Made by a program: the position numbers and the translations under genes. Below are positions 25,001 to 37,183 of a DNA stretch of 64,000 bases, in pieces (the first letter of the stretch is position 1; each line of letters begins with the position of its first letter). The notes below the pieces were generated by a model, which searched no databases, was not told where the DNA came from, and saw only the letters and a program-made list of their open reading frames with translations. The DNA lies in contig NC_016131.3 of NCBI RefSeq assembly GCF_000005505.3, positions 68,212,355 through 68,276,354 of the forward strand. Reading direction: 5' to 3'. This stretch comes from Brachypodium distachyon. Its lineage: Eukaryota; Streptophyta; Magnoliopsida; Poales; Poaceae.

Positions 25001-25403
25001 TAGCTGACTTGAGGATCTCTTCGTCGCAGTTTGATTATCAGCATGTTGAACAGGCTTTGCGCAAGTGTATTTCACTTTACAATGAGGTATGTGTTAGATT
25101 CTTATCCATACTTTTCATATTCGTTAAGATGCACTCAATGATGTATCAGCCTTTCTGTTTAATTAGGTCTTTTGTCAGTAGGAACTATATATCTAAATAG
25201 CCATTTTAACGTGATATTTGTTGTTGCAGCCTCATACACGGAACATTGTGTCAAAGGCTGTGAGGCAGCACTATGTTAGATGCTTGAGTAGCCTCATCCT
25301 TATTATTCAGCGCAATCCCTTGGATGCACCGCAGCTGCAGGATCTGCTAGGCGAATCACAGCAGATAATGAAGGAATTGGAAGAAGAGAACAATATGAAA
25401 TAA
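13004..25403 (+). CDS. TPR-repeat (kinesin light chain/nephrocystin-3-like) protein, organelle-type N-terminus
   Basis: A 534-aa protein in 18 exons: 13004-13103, 13534-13614, 14992-15185, 16367-16471, 17437-17537, 17812-17890, 18648-18659, 19307-19372, 20214-20282, 20357-20413, 21347-21424, 22270-22367, 22447-22492, 22902-23029, 23497-23596, 24164-24223, 25030-25086, 25230-25403. The N-terminus (MSQRRLLLLMRNVRLAAASS) is Arg-rich and acid-free like a mitochondrial transit peptide. A hydrophobic stretch (GAILIGQAAFFLGLG) follows at about residues 53-67, a possible membrane anchor. TPR units include GELDEAEKFFKAAL, LNNLAEFYRLRKEYEKAEPL, LRNLGQHYHIQRRFDQAQ and KLGRLAEAENLQRKIL. Exon 7 is only 12 nt (RALK). 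Introns 3 and 4 begin GC. It resembles plant 'TPR-like superfamily' proteins of unknown biochemical role; TPRs normally bind proteins, so a scaffold in mitochondria or chloroplast is an inference. Confidence 0.88.
13687..13766. mobile_element. Stowaway MITE, 76 bp near-perfect hairpin, in TPR-gene intron 2
   Basis: It runs from CCTCCCTCCGTTCGGAAATA to TATTTCCGGACGGAGGGAG with TA at 13687-13688 and 13765-13766. The arms (AAGTGACTTGGATT against AATCCAAGTCACTT) pair almost without mismatch and leave a loop of only about a dozen bases. The low divergence suggests a recent insertion or a small-RNA-forming hairpin. Confidence 0.92.
15201..15316. repeat. Tandem duplication, about 64-bp unit, in TPR-gene intron 3
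   Basis: Copies start near 15201 and 15265. Both carry AACCACCTTTTGGCATTATC followed by TTTCTGAG and an A-rich stretch. The first copy starts only 15 bases after the GC-type donor of intron 3. Confidence 0.8.
15893..16157. repeat. Direct repeat of about 38 bp flanking 188 bp, in TPR-gene intron 3
   Basis: The block GGTTTGGCTCATAAGTACAT continuing through ATTCCAAAACTTGC occurs at 15893-15930 and again at 16119-16157 with one extra T. A second shared block, GTATTATACCTTCC, occurs near 15799 and 15932. Together they suggest local duplication or repair. The GC-rich stretch at about 15550-15800 looks like an LTR-retrotransposon remnant (low confidence). Confidence 0.7.
18946..19041. repeat. 22-bp direct repeat, 74 bp apart, in TPR-gene intron 7
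   Basis: TGTATGAATGAAAAGTTTAG followed by CT occurs at 18946-18967 and 19020-19041, identical over 22 bp. It lies just downstream of the 12-nt microexon, in the intron that must be removed to join it. Confidence 0.8.
20798..20980. mobile_element. Tourist-like MITE, 177 bp, in TPR-gene intron 10
   Basis: The element at 20801-20977 starts GGGTGTGTTTGG and ends CCAAACATACCC, a 12-bp inverted repeat with one mismatch, flanked by TAA (20798-20800 and 20978-20980). This fits PIF/Harbinger, whose TTA target reads TAA on the other strand. Further pairing is seen between AGCTAGCCAAAATATTGGCC and the 3' arm (ATTTTGGCC). Confidence 0.75.
21876..22083. repeat. Degenerate short repeat array in TPR-gene intron 11
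   Basis: At least four copies of a motif like AAATAGTGTCACAATGATCC occur near 21891, 21959, 22011 and 22069, with spacers sharing TTTAGTGAAATAG or CCTTGAC. Copies vary (AGTGTC, AGCGTCG, AGTGTTG). No function is apparent. Confidence 0.65.
24835..24924. repeat. 27-bp direct repeat with intervening hairpin, in TPR-gene intron 16
   Basis: The copies at 24835-24861 and 24898-24924 read AAGTTGGAA(C/A)TTCCAGACTT continuing CAGATTG and differ at one base. Between them ACTTCAGATTGTTTT pairs with AAAACAATCTGAAGT across a T-rich loop. The result is a hairpin made from one repeat and an inverted partial copy of it. Confidence 0.8.
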
Positions 25404-25770
25404 TAATATTGATGGACAATATGAACTAATTGATTACGTAGGGGAATAACCATGTCATACAAAGTCCGCTTGCTACCCTCAATACAAAAAAGAGTCAGTT
25501 TGCTCAAGTGGCCAAAACGTTGAAACACTTAGTTGGTTTGTTTATAGCCTTGACCCGTTTCTGCCTAGTAGTTGTAAAATTTCCGAAGGCTTTGTTTGAT
25601 TCCTGAATGGGAATCGAAAACTGGAACTAGAAATGGAGATCAGTTCCAATTTTAGCATTTGGATGGCAACAGAATTGCACACTTAATTATTCCAAATTCT
25701 GTTTGTTTGAACTCTTTATAGTTTATATAGAATTACATTGTATATATGTGTGCTTTTGTATTTAGTAATG

Positions 25771-25776
25771 AATAAA
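25771..25776 (+). terminator. Candidate polyadenylation signal of the TPR gene
   Basis: AATAAA about 370 bp after the stop codon at 25401-25403, in a T-rich setting. Plant signals are loose, so this is a candidate only. Confidence 0.35.
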
Positions 25777-25831
25777 ATACAAGTACTGTACACAGGTACG
25801 TACGTAACTATTATAAAGTATACGAAAATTA

Positions 25832-26075
25832 TACTTACTCTGTTTCAAAATGTATGGCGTATGACTTGTGTTGAATGTCAAACTTTTCGAAAGCTTGACC
25901 AAACTTATATAGCTAAAAATATCAACACATACGGCGTATAACACAGAATATTATACAATGAATCTAATGTTTGTCAACATAGATGTTGATGTTTTTCGTT
26001 ATAAGGCAGTCAGACTTACTAAAAAATTGACAGCCAATTAAAGTTATATGCCGTACATTTTGAATGAAGAGAGTA
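25832..26075. mobile_element. Diverged Stowaway-type MITE, about 240 bp
   Basis: TA-flanked ends ACTTACTCTGTTTCAAAATG and CATTTTGAATGAAGAGAGTA form an imperfect inverted repeat that continues inward (TATGGCGTA against TATGCCGTA). The middle carries AAGCTTGACCAAACTTATAT and a later TTTGTCAACAT, typical of longer grass Stowaway families. Confidence 0.65.
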
Positions 26076-26194
26076 TATGTGTAGTTATATTCGAAGTCTG
26101 TTGCAAAATAATTACTCAGCAACCGTCACTTCCCTATAGGGTGCACACGAGCTAGTGCAAAGCAACACGGTGGCCTGGCTCAAGTCTTAAAACC

Positions 26195-26311
26195 TACTCC
26201 CTTCGAGCCATATTAATTGTCTCAAATTTGCCCAAATATGAATGTATCTATGTCTAAAATGTGTCTAGGTACATGTAATATTTCGACAATTAATTAGGAT
26301 CGGAGGGAGTA
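26195..26311. mobile_element. Stowaway MITE, about 113 bp
   Basis: Between TA dinucleotides at 26195-26196 and 26310-26311, the ends CTCCCTTCGAGCCATATTAA and TTAGGATCGGAGGGAG are complementary. Internal blocks (GTCTAAAATGTGTCTAGGTA, CATGTAATATTTCGACAA) match the element at 26775, so the two belong to one family. Confidence 0.85.
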
Positions 26312-26774
26312 GTTAATTATTTTACAATGATTATTTTCGAAGTAAACAGTTCTAGTGCTACCATCCTATTGGACGAGGGTGATGGAGCTAGGTAGAGATT
26401 GAAGAAAGATTGAACGAGTGATACAACTAATTGTAATGGAAATACGAAAATGACAGTCAAGTAGCACTTTGTCGCCCTAGCTTAATTTATTTTAAATGGT
26501 TGCATGTACAAGTAAAAAGAAATCGAAATAGTATTAGATGTTTACATATATGTAAGTATATGTATAAGGTGGTATATAATGCTATGTTTTTGTTACACAT
26601 ATTTTTCCATATAACTAGTGTATGTATGCATATGAAATATTTGGATATATTTTTATTACATACTAAGTGCAGTTTATTATTTATTATAATTTATTATTTA
26701 TTATGTACTGTAATATATTTATATTTACTAAAAAATATTTTTATGGTATAATGTCCTATTATGTTTATATAGAT

Positions 26775-26891
26775 TACTCCCTCCGACCCATATTAATCGT
26801 CTAAAATGTGTCCAAATATGGATGTATTTATATTTAAAAAACATCTGTATGCATGTAATATTTCGACAAGTAATTTCAGCCGGAGGGAGTA
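26775..26891. mobile_element. Stowaway MITE, about 113 bp, same family as 26195-26311
   Basis: The ends CTCCCTCCGACCCATATTAA and CAGCCGGAGGGAG lie between TA repeats at 26775-26776 and 26890-26891. The internal CATGTAATATTTCGACAA block is shared with the neighbouring element about 580 bp upstream in the same orientation. Confidence 0.87.
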
Positions 26892-27575
26892 CATCGATAT
26901 ATACATACGGAGATAGCGACGAGCTAACTTTTCCAATACAGACGTAATGATCTCGTGTCATATGTACACTTGAGAAAACAAGGGACTAAATAGAACATGA
27001 TAGTTAACGAGTTCTTTCAACCAAAAGGAAGATTGGGCACATTAACATTGGATATCTTCATAGCTTGTTCCAAATGCTTTAATGCTCATATAGAATTGAT
27101 AGGTACCAAAAATGTTTGGAAACCATGTGCCCGATAGCAGCAAAAAATCTTAGATCTTAACAATTTCATGTGGAGATATCCAAAAAGAAATAGGTGTTCC
27201 ACGTCACATGTGACATATCACAAGCTTTCGAAATGATGTTCCAACTAAGAACATTACAGAACGACTAACTTGAAGAATCGTTAACTATGGAACTGTACAG
27301 CCGCATGGTACAAATAACATAACACATGGCAACTACTTGCGGTGCAACAAAGAGAGATCTTCATGAAGGTTCACTGCCCCGCTCTTTTCCCGATTCAGGG
27401 AGCAACTTTTCAGAACCAGACCGGCTTCTAGAAGATACAGTGGGTTGCTGCGTGTACAGTCTGGTTCTGCTGCTACATATCACCTGGTCCCTCGAAAGCA
27501 TTCTTGGGACCTTGCACAAAAATCCACTAAAGGAATAGCAGCGTTCGAGTGACCATGCCCTTGATCATATCTGGC

Positions 27576-27581
27576 TTTATT
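27576..27581 (-). terminator. Candidate polyadenylation signal of NUP155
   Basis: AATAAA on the minus strand, about 70 bp beyond the NUP155 stop codon at 27650-27652. Confidence 0.4.
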
Positions 27582-27649
27582 CCCCATACTGGTACAACAA
27601 CAAATGCACACCCCAAACTTTACAATGTCCAGAAGACATAAAAAAATGG

Positions 27650-30600
27650 CTAATAAGGAGATAATAACTTCTCCTCTAGGTCGCGGAAACCTCGGTAGAC
27701 ATTATCTGTTTGGTTCTGTGGCAGGTTTAATCGCCTCACCTCAGTCATATACCTGAAGATGCAAAAAACAATTAAGGACGTAGAATTATGTAGTTACATG
27801 ATTTACAAGAGGCAACAGTGAAATAGAACGTGTGAACAAACAGGATTTGTAATTGTGACCCTGACAAGGATTAGGAAATTATGACAGCATACAATAGATC
27901 AAATAAAAATACATGATAAATATAGAAATGAAATTTCCCATCACATAATTCAAATCCTAGCTGTTGAAAGAACAGTCCTTCACTTTTAGGTTGTTCTTGC
28001 ATTGCTGTGGATTACGATAATCCAGTTTTGTTAAAGCAGAATTTTGGCTATATGCCTTTGGTATAATCTGAAGAAAAGGAGTATGAATTCTCGTTCTGGC
28101 TAACATAAAAATAGGATAGATAGATATATCTAACTATATGGTAAGTATAATGTTTATAGTTTGCAGTATTTGAGCTGTAAAATATAATCTGGTTAGCCAA
28201 AAAGGAAGTTATTTTTCCACAACAGCTTACTAAATTAAACATAGCATAATTCAGCAACAGCACACCGAACCTTAATTTCACAATACATGGTTGCTTGCTG
28301 ATTAGCATATTAACCAAAAAGATAACTGGGACATGTAAAGGTCCAGTATGATACTATGCCAGCTAGATGCCTATTTACAGATTTTAGTAATTAATCTTAC
28401 TGGACCATAAAAACACTAGTAATGGAAGAGAACTTTGCAAACATGCCATAGATACAAAATTTACTTACCTGTTGGCTAAACTAATTATTTTATCTCGAAC
28501 TCCTTGATTTAAAGACCCTGTTTGATTCAGCGAAAATGTTCCATCCTGAAAGAATGAAGCCCCAGCAGTTGTGGTGCCCAGCTTATGTGTAATGACCGAC
28601 ATTCCCCATTCACGAAGGATTGCAAGAACTGATCTTAGAAGGCGCAGCTTCAGATTAAGTGAGGGCACAATTGCACCATTCGATAACAGTTGATCATACA
28701 CAGCAAGCACGGGTTCCGCTAGACCTTTACAGGCTCCAAGAAGGGCTCTTGCGACATCCTCATCACCAACTAATTCTTCTCCTGAACTTAACCTATCCTG
28801 TATACACAAGCATAATCATATATAAATCCCCCTGTGAAATGCACCAGTGCTAAGCATGAAAATACATTTAAGATGACATCTACACATTACCAATGCAGCT
28901 TTCTCAAGATGAAGGCATATTATATCCAAAGGTAAACAAGCTCCATCTGCAGGATCAAGTTTTGAACCAACTCTCTTCACCACAGAACATGCTTCTGCAA
29001 CACCACCTCTTGTAAGTGTCTGGTCAAGGAGTCGGGCCCAAATTTCCCGAACAATTTTGCTATCAGCGTCTCCAGAGTAATTTGCAAAGTTGAGCATTTC
29101 CAGGCAAACCTAACAACAAGCAGGATATTAAGCCAACGAGAAATTATGTAAGAATTACCCAAACCAAGTAAAAGGCACTCCTAACTAATGCATGACCCAA
29201 CAACCCACGGAAAGACAAACACAATATACAAACAAGTGTGCCAGGTTCGCTGCATGGTTTCACATTTCTTTTGTTCCAAAAGTTGCCAAACTTGCTGCAC
29301 AGCACCATTCATTGATTTATTGAGGGGAAAAACAGAATGATTTCCTAGTAATACACTTCTCTTTGTAATCATAAGCCAGCATGATCATACAGTGCACAGG
29401 AATGAATATCTCATTCAACTTTAGTGCATAACTTTAATCCTGATTAGGGTACAAAATTTAGGTGCATATGAGAAATGCACATGGAGATATCAGTAGAAAA
29501 TGCAAGGTTGAATTGCTTCAGCAACTTCAAATGAAAGTATGGATGTTGAGAAGTTCATTTCCCAATTACTAGTAGCTAAACACCCGGCCAAGGCAAGAGT
29601 TGAAATTTAGTCAATGAACTGAGAGATTTTGGTGCATCATGTAACAAGGCTGTGATCCAACGAGGGAGGTCTCCTATTTCAGTAATAATATTCCAAGAAA
29701 ATATTGATTGTCCAATAAGGCACTTAATTAGGGAGAGCAAAAGAAAGGATGTGGATGTGATTGTTATATAACTTTGGGATTGTGTGATCATTCAGATTCA
29801 ATGAAGCACATTAATTTGACCAACACAGGGCAAGGGGTAATTCAATAAGACACAGAAAATCGTACCTCCCAAAGATTAAATGGAACTGCATAGTCATTGT
29901 ATAGTTGAGTAATACTTTTAAGATTAAGTGAAAGCTCTTTCGCCTTGTCCTTGGCAACTTTGGCAGACTCCGCATCAGCTAGAATATTATCATGAGGAAA
30001 GGGGTCACTGGATGATTCAAAACTGCCTGGGATAGTTTCAAGCTGCGAAGCCATAGACTCCAATTCTTGTTTTATTTGCATTTGGAACCGAAGCACTGCA
30101 AGTTTGCCTTCAAGTAGATCAACCGTACTACTATCAATAGGATTTCTCGATGAATCAGCCGCAATGCCTGCACTTTTGGCCTGTAGCACCGCATTGCTCA
30201 GATATTGATACCTGGATTCCAAAAAAAGAAAGGTGTCAATCCATATAGAGCATCGACCATACGGAGGTAAACGAAGAAAGCAGAACCAAAATCTGGAGAC
30301 CTCTGATCAAGAACAGGAGCTTCTTCTACATTGGAGCACTGCCTTTCTGCCAATATCAATAGCATCCTGGCAGCAGCAATATGTTCACCCTTGAGAACAT
30401 AGTATCTAGCTAGGAGCTCAAGATACTTTGTTTGAGTGGTAGAAATAGGTGCGCCTAAATCAGCCGGCCTAGGAGCTCCTCGAACCTTGCAGAGAAAAAA
30501 GAGCTGATCAGGATAGCACAACATACATGTCTTGGCAAGTATGAGTTGTGATGATGTATTGATATGTACCCAATTGATGACTTGGAAAGATCTAGCAAAC

Positions 30601-33600
30601 ACGAAGGTATTTCTATGGAAGTAATCATATAGCCAGAATTTAAAGGTATTTTGACTTGGAATGATTGGATCTTACTGATTTTAGACAACATATGGGCAAG
30701 CCACACAAACCTAACCAAATCATGCAACTTTTTGGTTAACAATAAACAGGATATTAAGCAAGTGAAATCATGCTAATAGTTTCAGTTCCTATTTTATTAA
30801 GATGCATGGGTCCTGAAGGGACAATAAAGGACAAGGGAAAAGAGGAAGGCAGTAGTGGAGCCTGTAGGATCCACAAAGCCACCAGCCCAAGCCAAAATGC
30901 AGGAAAGACTACGTAAAATACAAGATATTCAGATAGATAACTGGCAACCTAGGACAAGGCCTTCTGGTCCAACACATCAACCAAATTTCCCCTTTAGCTA
31001 ACATGCCAAATACATCTCTAGCAATACCAGGTCGTTATTAGGATTCACCTCTTCTTGATGCTTCCGACCAGCACTCTGAAGAAAAGCAACCAAATCAGGG
31101 CCTCCATACTCCAAAAGTTCATTATCCAGACCGAGCTCAATAAGTGTCCTGTAAAGATGCTCGTGGAAAACTGTGTCCGGCCACTGGACACTTAGCTGAA
31201 TAATCTGTTTGATACATTTGCTTCGAGAAGCTGGATCAAGGGCAATCACTGGACCAGGTGCCCCACTTCGTCCAGCACCTTTGAGGGTACGCAGAGCATT
31301 CATAACAATTTCATAGCATTGTACACGCTGTGCAGTTATAGTATCATGATGCCTTGCATCAATTTGCCCATTGATAACATCAGCATTGGAATCAAGGGCT
31401 TGAGCTTTCTGTAGCGGCAACCGCACTACAGCCTCATAGAATCTGAACTCACATCCAACAAATAAAGAAATTATCAGCTTTCGCAGACAGAAGAAATCCA
31501 AGTGTTCAGGATTTATAGATTTCATTTGTTATGTACAAGATAATTCAGTATCCAACTAACCGTAGGTTCTCGAATCTCTTGCATATAGCACTCAAATCAG
31601 CAGAGTCTGGAATTTTGGTCAAGAGATTGAAGGCATCTCTAGCAAGAACATCTCTCTCATCATGATTGTTTGTCATAGATGCTCTCTCAAGAAATTCCAC
31701 TGCTGAGTAATACTTATAATCTGACTCGTTGAAGTAGCTAGGACAGCCCTCCCTCAGTTTAGTGCTGATCTCATCAACAGTTCCTCTGCCCTCTGGACCA
31801 ACATAGTACTGCAAAAATCACACGTAAAAATACAGATATAAATTAAAATGTGGGAGGAATTACCAATGTCGTTCCTGTTTTTTGTTGGCGGTTTGGGCAG
31901 GAAGGAGAATGATACCTCCATGAGTGAAGAAATAAGCCGCATCGCAAGCTGGTCGCCGTCCTCAGAACATACCAACTGATGAAACGTTAATTGAACTAAC
32001 TTCTTGCGCAAATCACTGCCTAGTGTCTGAACCAAGCGAGCAACATTATGCTGACAGATAAGTTGAAGCAGAATGAGTGCTTCCCCAGATCTACGAAGCA
32101 ACCGCCGAAGACACTCAATTGCCCTCACCTGTTTATCAAAATAAAATATTGAGCAAATAAGTTAAGATTTTCTCCTCAGAACATGCGATAAAATATTGAG
32201 CAAATAACTGATTTAAGAAACGTTACCTCCATAGCAGCTAGCTCTGCGGATGTATAAAGCGACCGAGGCTTCTTATTCGATGCAGATTGATCTGCAGAGT
32301 CCGTATCTCTAATGCGGTAGGGGCTCTTTCCGTTGTTACAGACACCAGTGCCAATGATTGGCCCTGTTTTGTACAGTATGGAGCCAGAATCTCCCAGGCC
32401 AGCAACATACCCGTAAAGTCCTCTTCTCTTGTTTCTTCTGGACCTCAAAAACGTTTCCAATGAATGAATCTTACTCTCGAGAACCTTCATGGCACCAGTA
32501 GAAAGCCTGCAAACAACCACACCATCCCCGTGATCGTTCGGACCTAGCAATCCTCGAACCACCATAACTGGAAGTTCCCACACAGGATACAACAGCCTCG
32601 ATGAGCATAAGCAAAGCCCTTCATATGCACCAGAAAACAAAGGTTCTGCTTCCTGAACAACTTGTCCCATACTAAAGCCTCCAGCCTGAGTTCGAGTGTT
32701 AGACAGAGCAGTAGTGCCATTAAGTTGAGGCATCCCAACAAGTCCAGGGTCCTCAAATGCTTCAGCAGCTTTCTCAGAAACTGCATTGCTGATCAGACTA
32801 TCTTCAGCATAAAGTAACTTTGCAGCTAGCATTAAGCACATTGCTGAAGCCTCTCCAGCACCAAAACGGTTAAAAAACTCTTCTATTTGTGATCTCAGGG
32901 TGTTCCCATCAAACAATTTTCTTAGGATGTCAACAGGCCTGTTAAAAACCACTTCCATCAAACCCATTGTATTGAATACTACAATCCTCCTCCGAGGTAA
33001 GATATGTTGGGTAGGAAGATCCCCTTTGGCCCACAGTTTTATAGAAGCCTTCTCAGAAGGTTTCCTGAAAGCTGAAAAGCATTCAACATCGGCATATAAA
33101 GACTGCATGATTGAAGCAGCATCTGGAAGCGGGAAAACATCGGAGGCGCAAAGCATCCGACCCTCAACAGGCAAAGCAGAGACCGTCTCCCGAAGAGCCC
33201 TAGAGCTTCTAGAAGCTGATGCAAAGGTGCTAGGGAGGGATAATTGGGCAGCTGAATCTTTCTGCACAGCTAGAAGGGAGGACATAGCTGTAGCAGATGA
33301 ATCTGACATTATAAGAGCACCGGCAGAATAGAAAGCAGACTCCACTTTCAGTGCCAGATCCTCAGGCTGAGCTCTGCCAGCAGCAGAAACAGCACCAAAT
33401 GTGAGTCCACCACCAACACCTAGAGGTGGAGAAGGCCTAGTTGCAACAATTTTTAAACAGCTTGGCCTCTGCAAACCATTGTTCAGTCCAACTGAAGAAC
33501 TGCTTCCACCTGAGGTAGAAATGAACAATCTCTTGCCATCTGATAAAACAGCAACAGCATGGAGCCATTTTGATTCCATGGCCGATAAAGGTGAGATGCA

Positions 33601-36600
33601 TATAATCGACGGTTTTGGGGATCTTACAGCCCTTGGTGCATTAGGCCTCCGACCACCATAAGGTGCATCTCGTGGATCAACAAGGTTCTTTTCTTCAGTG
33701 ATCTTTTTTAAAGGACCATCACCATTAGCTCCTAAATCAAATAGTTGCAATTTCATGCCTTCTGTGCGTGCATATATAGTGTTCCTCTCCTCATCAATAA
33801 CCATATCCACAATAGGATCAACGGCTGAGAATTTAAATGCATTTGGCAGGACCCATCTGAAAATCATGTTGGCTGAATAAGTGGGTGACCACACAAGAAG
33901 CAAAGCAAAGGGTCAGATTTCTGGTTTTACAGTTGATACCTGGAAAGAAGACTGCCTAAACCAGTGGTAAGGCAGACTTTACGGCAGCGTTTACGCCAGC
34001 CTGAACCAGTTGTGTATTGCAATTCATATATATGCCCATCACGTCCGGACAGGAAAATTTGACCCTTATCTGTACATGTGATGCACGTCATTGTGACACC
34101 ATCAGTAGAAATCATGTACTCGGGTAAAGGTTGCAATGAAAGCTCAGCGTATGGATCTGCTCCGTCAGCACTAGCAGAACAGCAAACTCCAACAAGTATC
34201 AGCTGACACAACAGATGTAGGTGAGTGTATATTGGCTACGAAATAAGAATCCTAAATAGGAATTCATGTAAAAAGGCTTGCAAGATTTGAAGGTCCACAA
34301 CAATAAATGCCGATCAATAAAGGGGAAAAGAAAACATCTTCATAAGCAGAGAATTTGCTTTTATATCAACATCAATTCCAGGAGACTTTTCTGTGATGTC
34401 TAACAGCTCCAAGAAAGAAGCTACATATAGCATTCTCAGTCCTCACAGTGATAGTAGCAGCCATAAACCAACCGTCTTAATTAAAATGGGACAGCAATAA
34501 CATCTGCATGGTGCTTAAATGGAAAAACAAAAAAAAATAGCAGAAAGGATCCACTTAAATGAACTCAGAACATATCAGTAATTCTGAATGGTTCGGCTGG
34601 TAACTATCCGTATCAGTATCATCATAGCTGTTTGCGGATTATTTGTTACTAACAAAGAAGCATACTGTAGTCTAAAAGGCCAATGTTTGATTTCACACAA
34701 AAATGTTGAGAATGCAAAACCTTGGCAGAGAGAGGGAGAAATTAATGATTGGTTTGGATTATTTAGTAAGGTCCATGCTGATACTATTATAATTCACTGC
34801 AACGCATATTTCTATGTATAAATAGAGGCCCTGTTTGGAATGAACATAATTTTTGCGGGGTGACCGTCATTTAGTTCACCAAAGTGAACCACTAATCAAG
34901 CGCCGTGGAAAACCACCAAGTTTCAGTTCTAGCTTGATATGTACGAGAAAATGGGTTAGTGGGAAGAATAAATTTGGTCATCCAGCCTTTCCAAACTTTA
35001 TTTGTCAGAGGTTTTTCGAATTACTTTCAGTTCCAATTTAATTTACTGGTCCACTTTTTATGAAAATATAGTAAATGTAAGAATAATATATATGTCAACG
35101 TAACCTGCACATCCTCAGATTTTGCACGACAAGTCAACAACACAAAAGTATGAGGCGTTGTTCAAGTTTAGCATGCACATATATTGCAAATTCAAGAGAG
35201 CTCACAAAGCATGCTTACCTCCACGGGAGTTGCTAAAACTAAAATGTATTGAATTGCTTCAACAAAAATCCCAGGCTTTGCTCTAGCAAGCCCGACAGCA
35301 CAAATTGCTTGCTCATCTGCATGATACTCTTGACATTGGCCATCCCTAGTAAACAGGTAAAAACCATATGCCACACATTAGATGGTTAGCTGCCAATTTG
35401 GCCTATGACCAGTGAGGGTGGGATTATTATTAGACTTTTAATGAGAAGTGGGATAATTTATGCTTGGTTTTACAACATAGAAAAATGAAAACATTTTTGC
35501 TAATAAGGCATGATCTTTGCCATACACGTAAATATAGAAAGATTATTTTTTACACCTACTATGCAGCAATGTGGCCTAAATGTGATACCAACACAATAAA
35601 AGACGGTACAATTACATTGACAACAATGGATGCTTGACTTGCCTTAGGTGGCCAATTATAAAAACACCGCCCAATAGACAAATTGGTCAAAGAAATATAT
35701 GATCGTGTAGTTATACAAGTGGCAGCAGTGTTGAGAAATTAACACTTCATAGAGAAATCACACTCAGTTAACTCTCGTCTACAAAAATATACATTAGAAA
35801 GGAACGCCCAAGACTTACGCTGTACTTGGCAACTATGGCAAGAGCTTTGGGATGCAAAAGAGCCTTGCATCAGAAAGTACCGGTACTTGTTTTGAACTTA
35901 AGTTGTGTCAGCATAAGGAGACAAAATAATAGTGAATTACCACTTATCGAAGCGCCAGACATAGAATGAATTGTCAACGGTTGCCCAAGCCCGGTGTATT
36001 TCAGAAAATATTCCACAAAGGGCTGTTCCTTCACCAGCAGCTGCATTATATCTTTCAATCAGCATAGGAGGTAGCTGCCGAGTTTCTGCAACTTCCACCA
36101 GAGGAGGCCACTGCAACAAAACATAGAGTATTTTATATAGTTGAAAGTAAGGAAGGAACACCAAGTGAAGAAAAAAACAGTTTCAGAATGTGACATCTTC
36201 ATAATAACTTATATAACTTCAAACGCATACAGATGTTAGAAAAGACAAGGCCTTGCTAGTCACAATGTATTTAAATGATTGCTAATGCGCAACTTTTCAG
36301 ACTTAAGGAGTAAGGAAAGATGTCCATATGCTCCTTACTAGTATCAGCCATGATTAGCCAGTATCAAGAAAATGCATTCGAGGCAAAAACTTTATAGATC
36401 TCCAAGACTTCATGTGAAACTTGGGGTGTATCAGAATTAAAACAGGACCCCTCCCTTCCAACAGAAACAAACAAGAAAAAACATTTGCCCCTAACTCTCC
36501 TAATGACTAGAACTTGAATCTGTAGCTACTCACTCGAAATGAAGGGTGCTCAACACCTAACAGAGAGTTCAAGTAGGTGGGGGAAAGAAACCCTTGAAGA

Positions 36601-37183
36601 ACCTACACATGGCAAAAACATTCCCAACGATTTCCTGGAATTTCGCTTTAAATTTCACAACATTTGCCCAAAGTTTCTCATACAGTCAAGCTTGTCAAAA
36701 TGATACACCACTGCTATGGAAAATTTTCACCGCAATCTTCTATCGAACTCCAAATAAACAGGTCCGACATCAAGTCCACTGTGTTCTCCTCGCCCTCCAC
36801 TTGGCGGATTCCCACCCCAACTTCACCCAGCAGGCAAAATAGGAATACTAGAAAAACTTCTGCAAATCCTCCAAAACTACTGCTACTTACAGGAGCACAC
36901 GCCCCAAACTCCGCTCATACACCAAAAAAACTTCGCTCAAAATACCCGCTGCTGCAGATCGAAGGCCTCAAGCGCGTACAGCCTCTATAATACAGTACAC
37001 GGCTGGTTGCGCGGGGATTACCTCCTTGGGGTGCGAGGAGTAGGGATGGGAAGCGTAGCGCGAGGCCTCTAGTGCCTCCTCCAGGTCGGGCTGCGCGGCG
37101 GCATCGCGGCCGATCCGCTCCGAGACGTGCAGACCCGCTGAGGCTACGTCGGGGCCAATGGCTTCGTCCTCCGCCCACGCCAT
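27650..37183 (-). CDS. NUP155: Nuclear pore complex protein NUP155
   Basis: A scaffold nucleoporin of the inner ring. Thirteen GT-AG exons: 37183-37022, 36110-35941, 35345-35219, 34202-33940, 33856-32227, 32128-31916, 31808-31561, 31442-31049, 30485-30301, 30211-29866, 29109-28891, 28797-28469, 27752-27650. All join in phase to 1462 aa, close to the Arabidopsis length that I recall (about 1464). The N-terminal half is the Nup133/Nup155 beta-propeller (WATVDNSFYVWRFDKW, ISTDGVTMTCITCTDKGQIF, DGHIYELQY). The 543-codon fifth exon spans the end of the propeller and a long Ser/Ala-rich linker. The C-terminal half is helical solenoid (VRAIECLRRLLRRSGEALIL, LTFHQLVCSEDGDQLAMRLI). It ends ...DLEEKLLSPY. 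The start (MAWAEDEAIGPDVASAG) follows a GC-rich leader. No break or lost exon is seen. It converges on the TPR gene and diverges from VAC14. Confidence 0.95.

Larger units (their letters stand above)
25404..27649. other. Convergent 3' spacer between the TPR gene and NUP155
   Basis: The two genes end tail to tail here. The spacer is AT-rich, has no gene that I can support, and holds three Stowaway-type elements plus the probable polyadenylation signals of both genes. ORFs of 60-90 codons are AT-rich noise. Confidence 0.75.

Noticed and set aside
32900..33331. 143-codon ORF antisense to NUP155
   Set aside because: It is the reverse-strand shadow of the long conserved exon 5.
34824..35060. Possible MITE starting GGCCCTGTTTGGAATG in NUP155 intron 3
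   Set aside because: The start resembles grass MITEs but no matching right end or target duplication was found.
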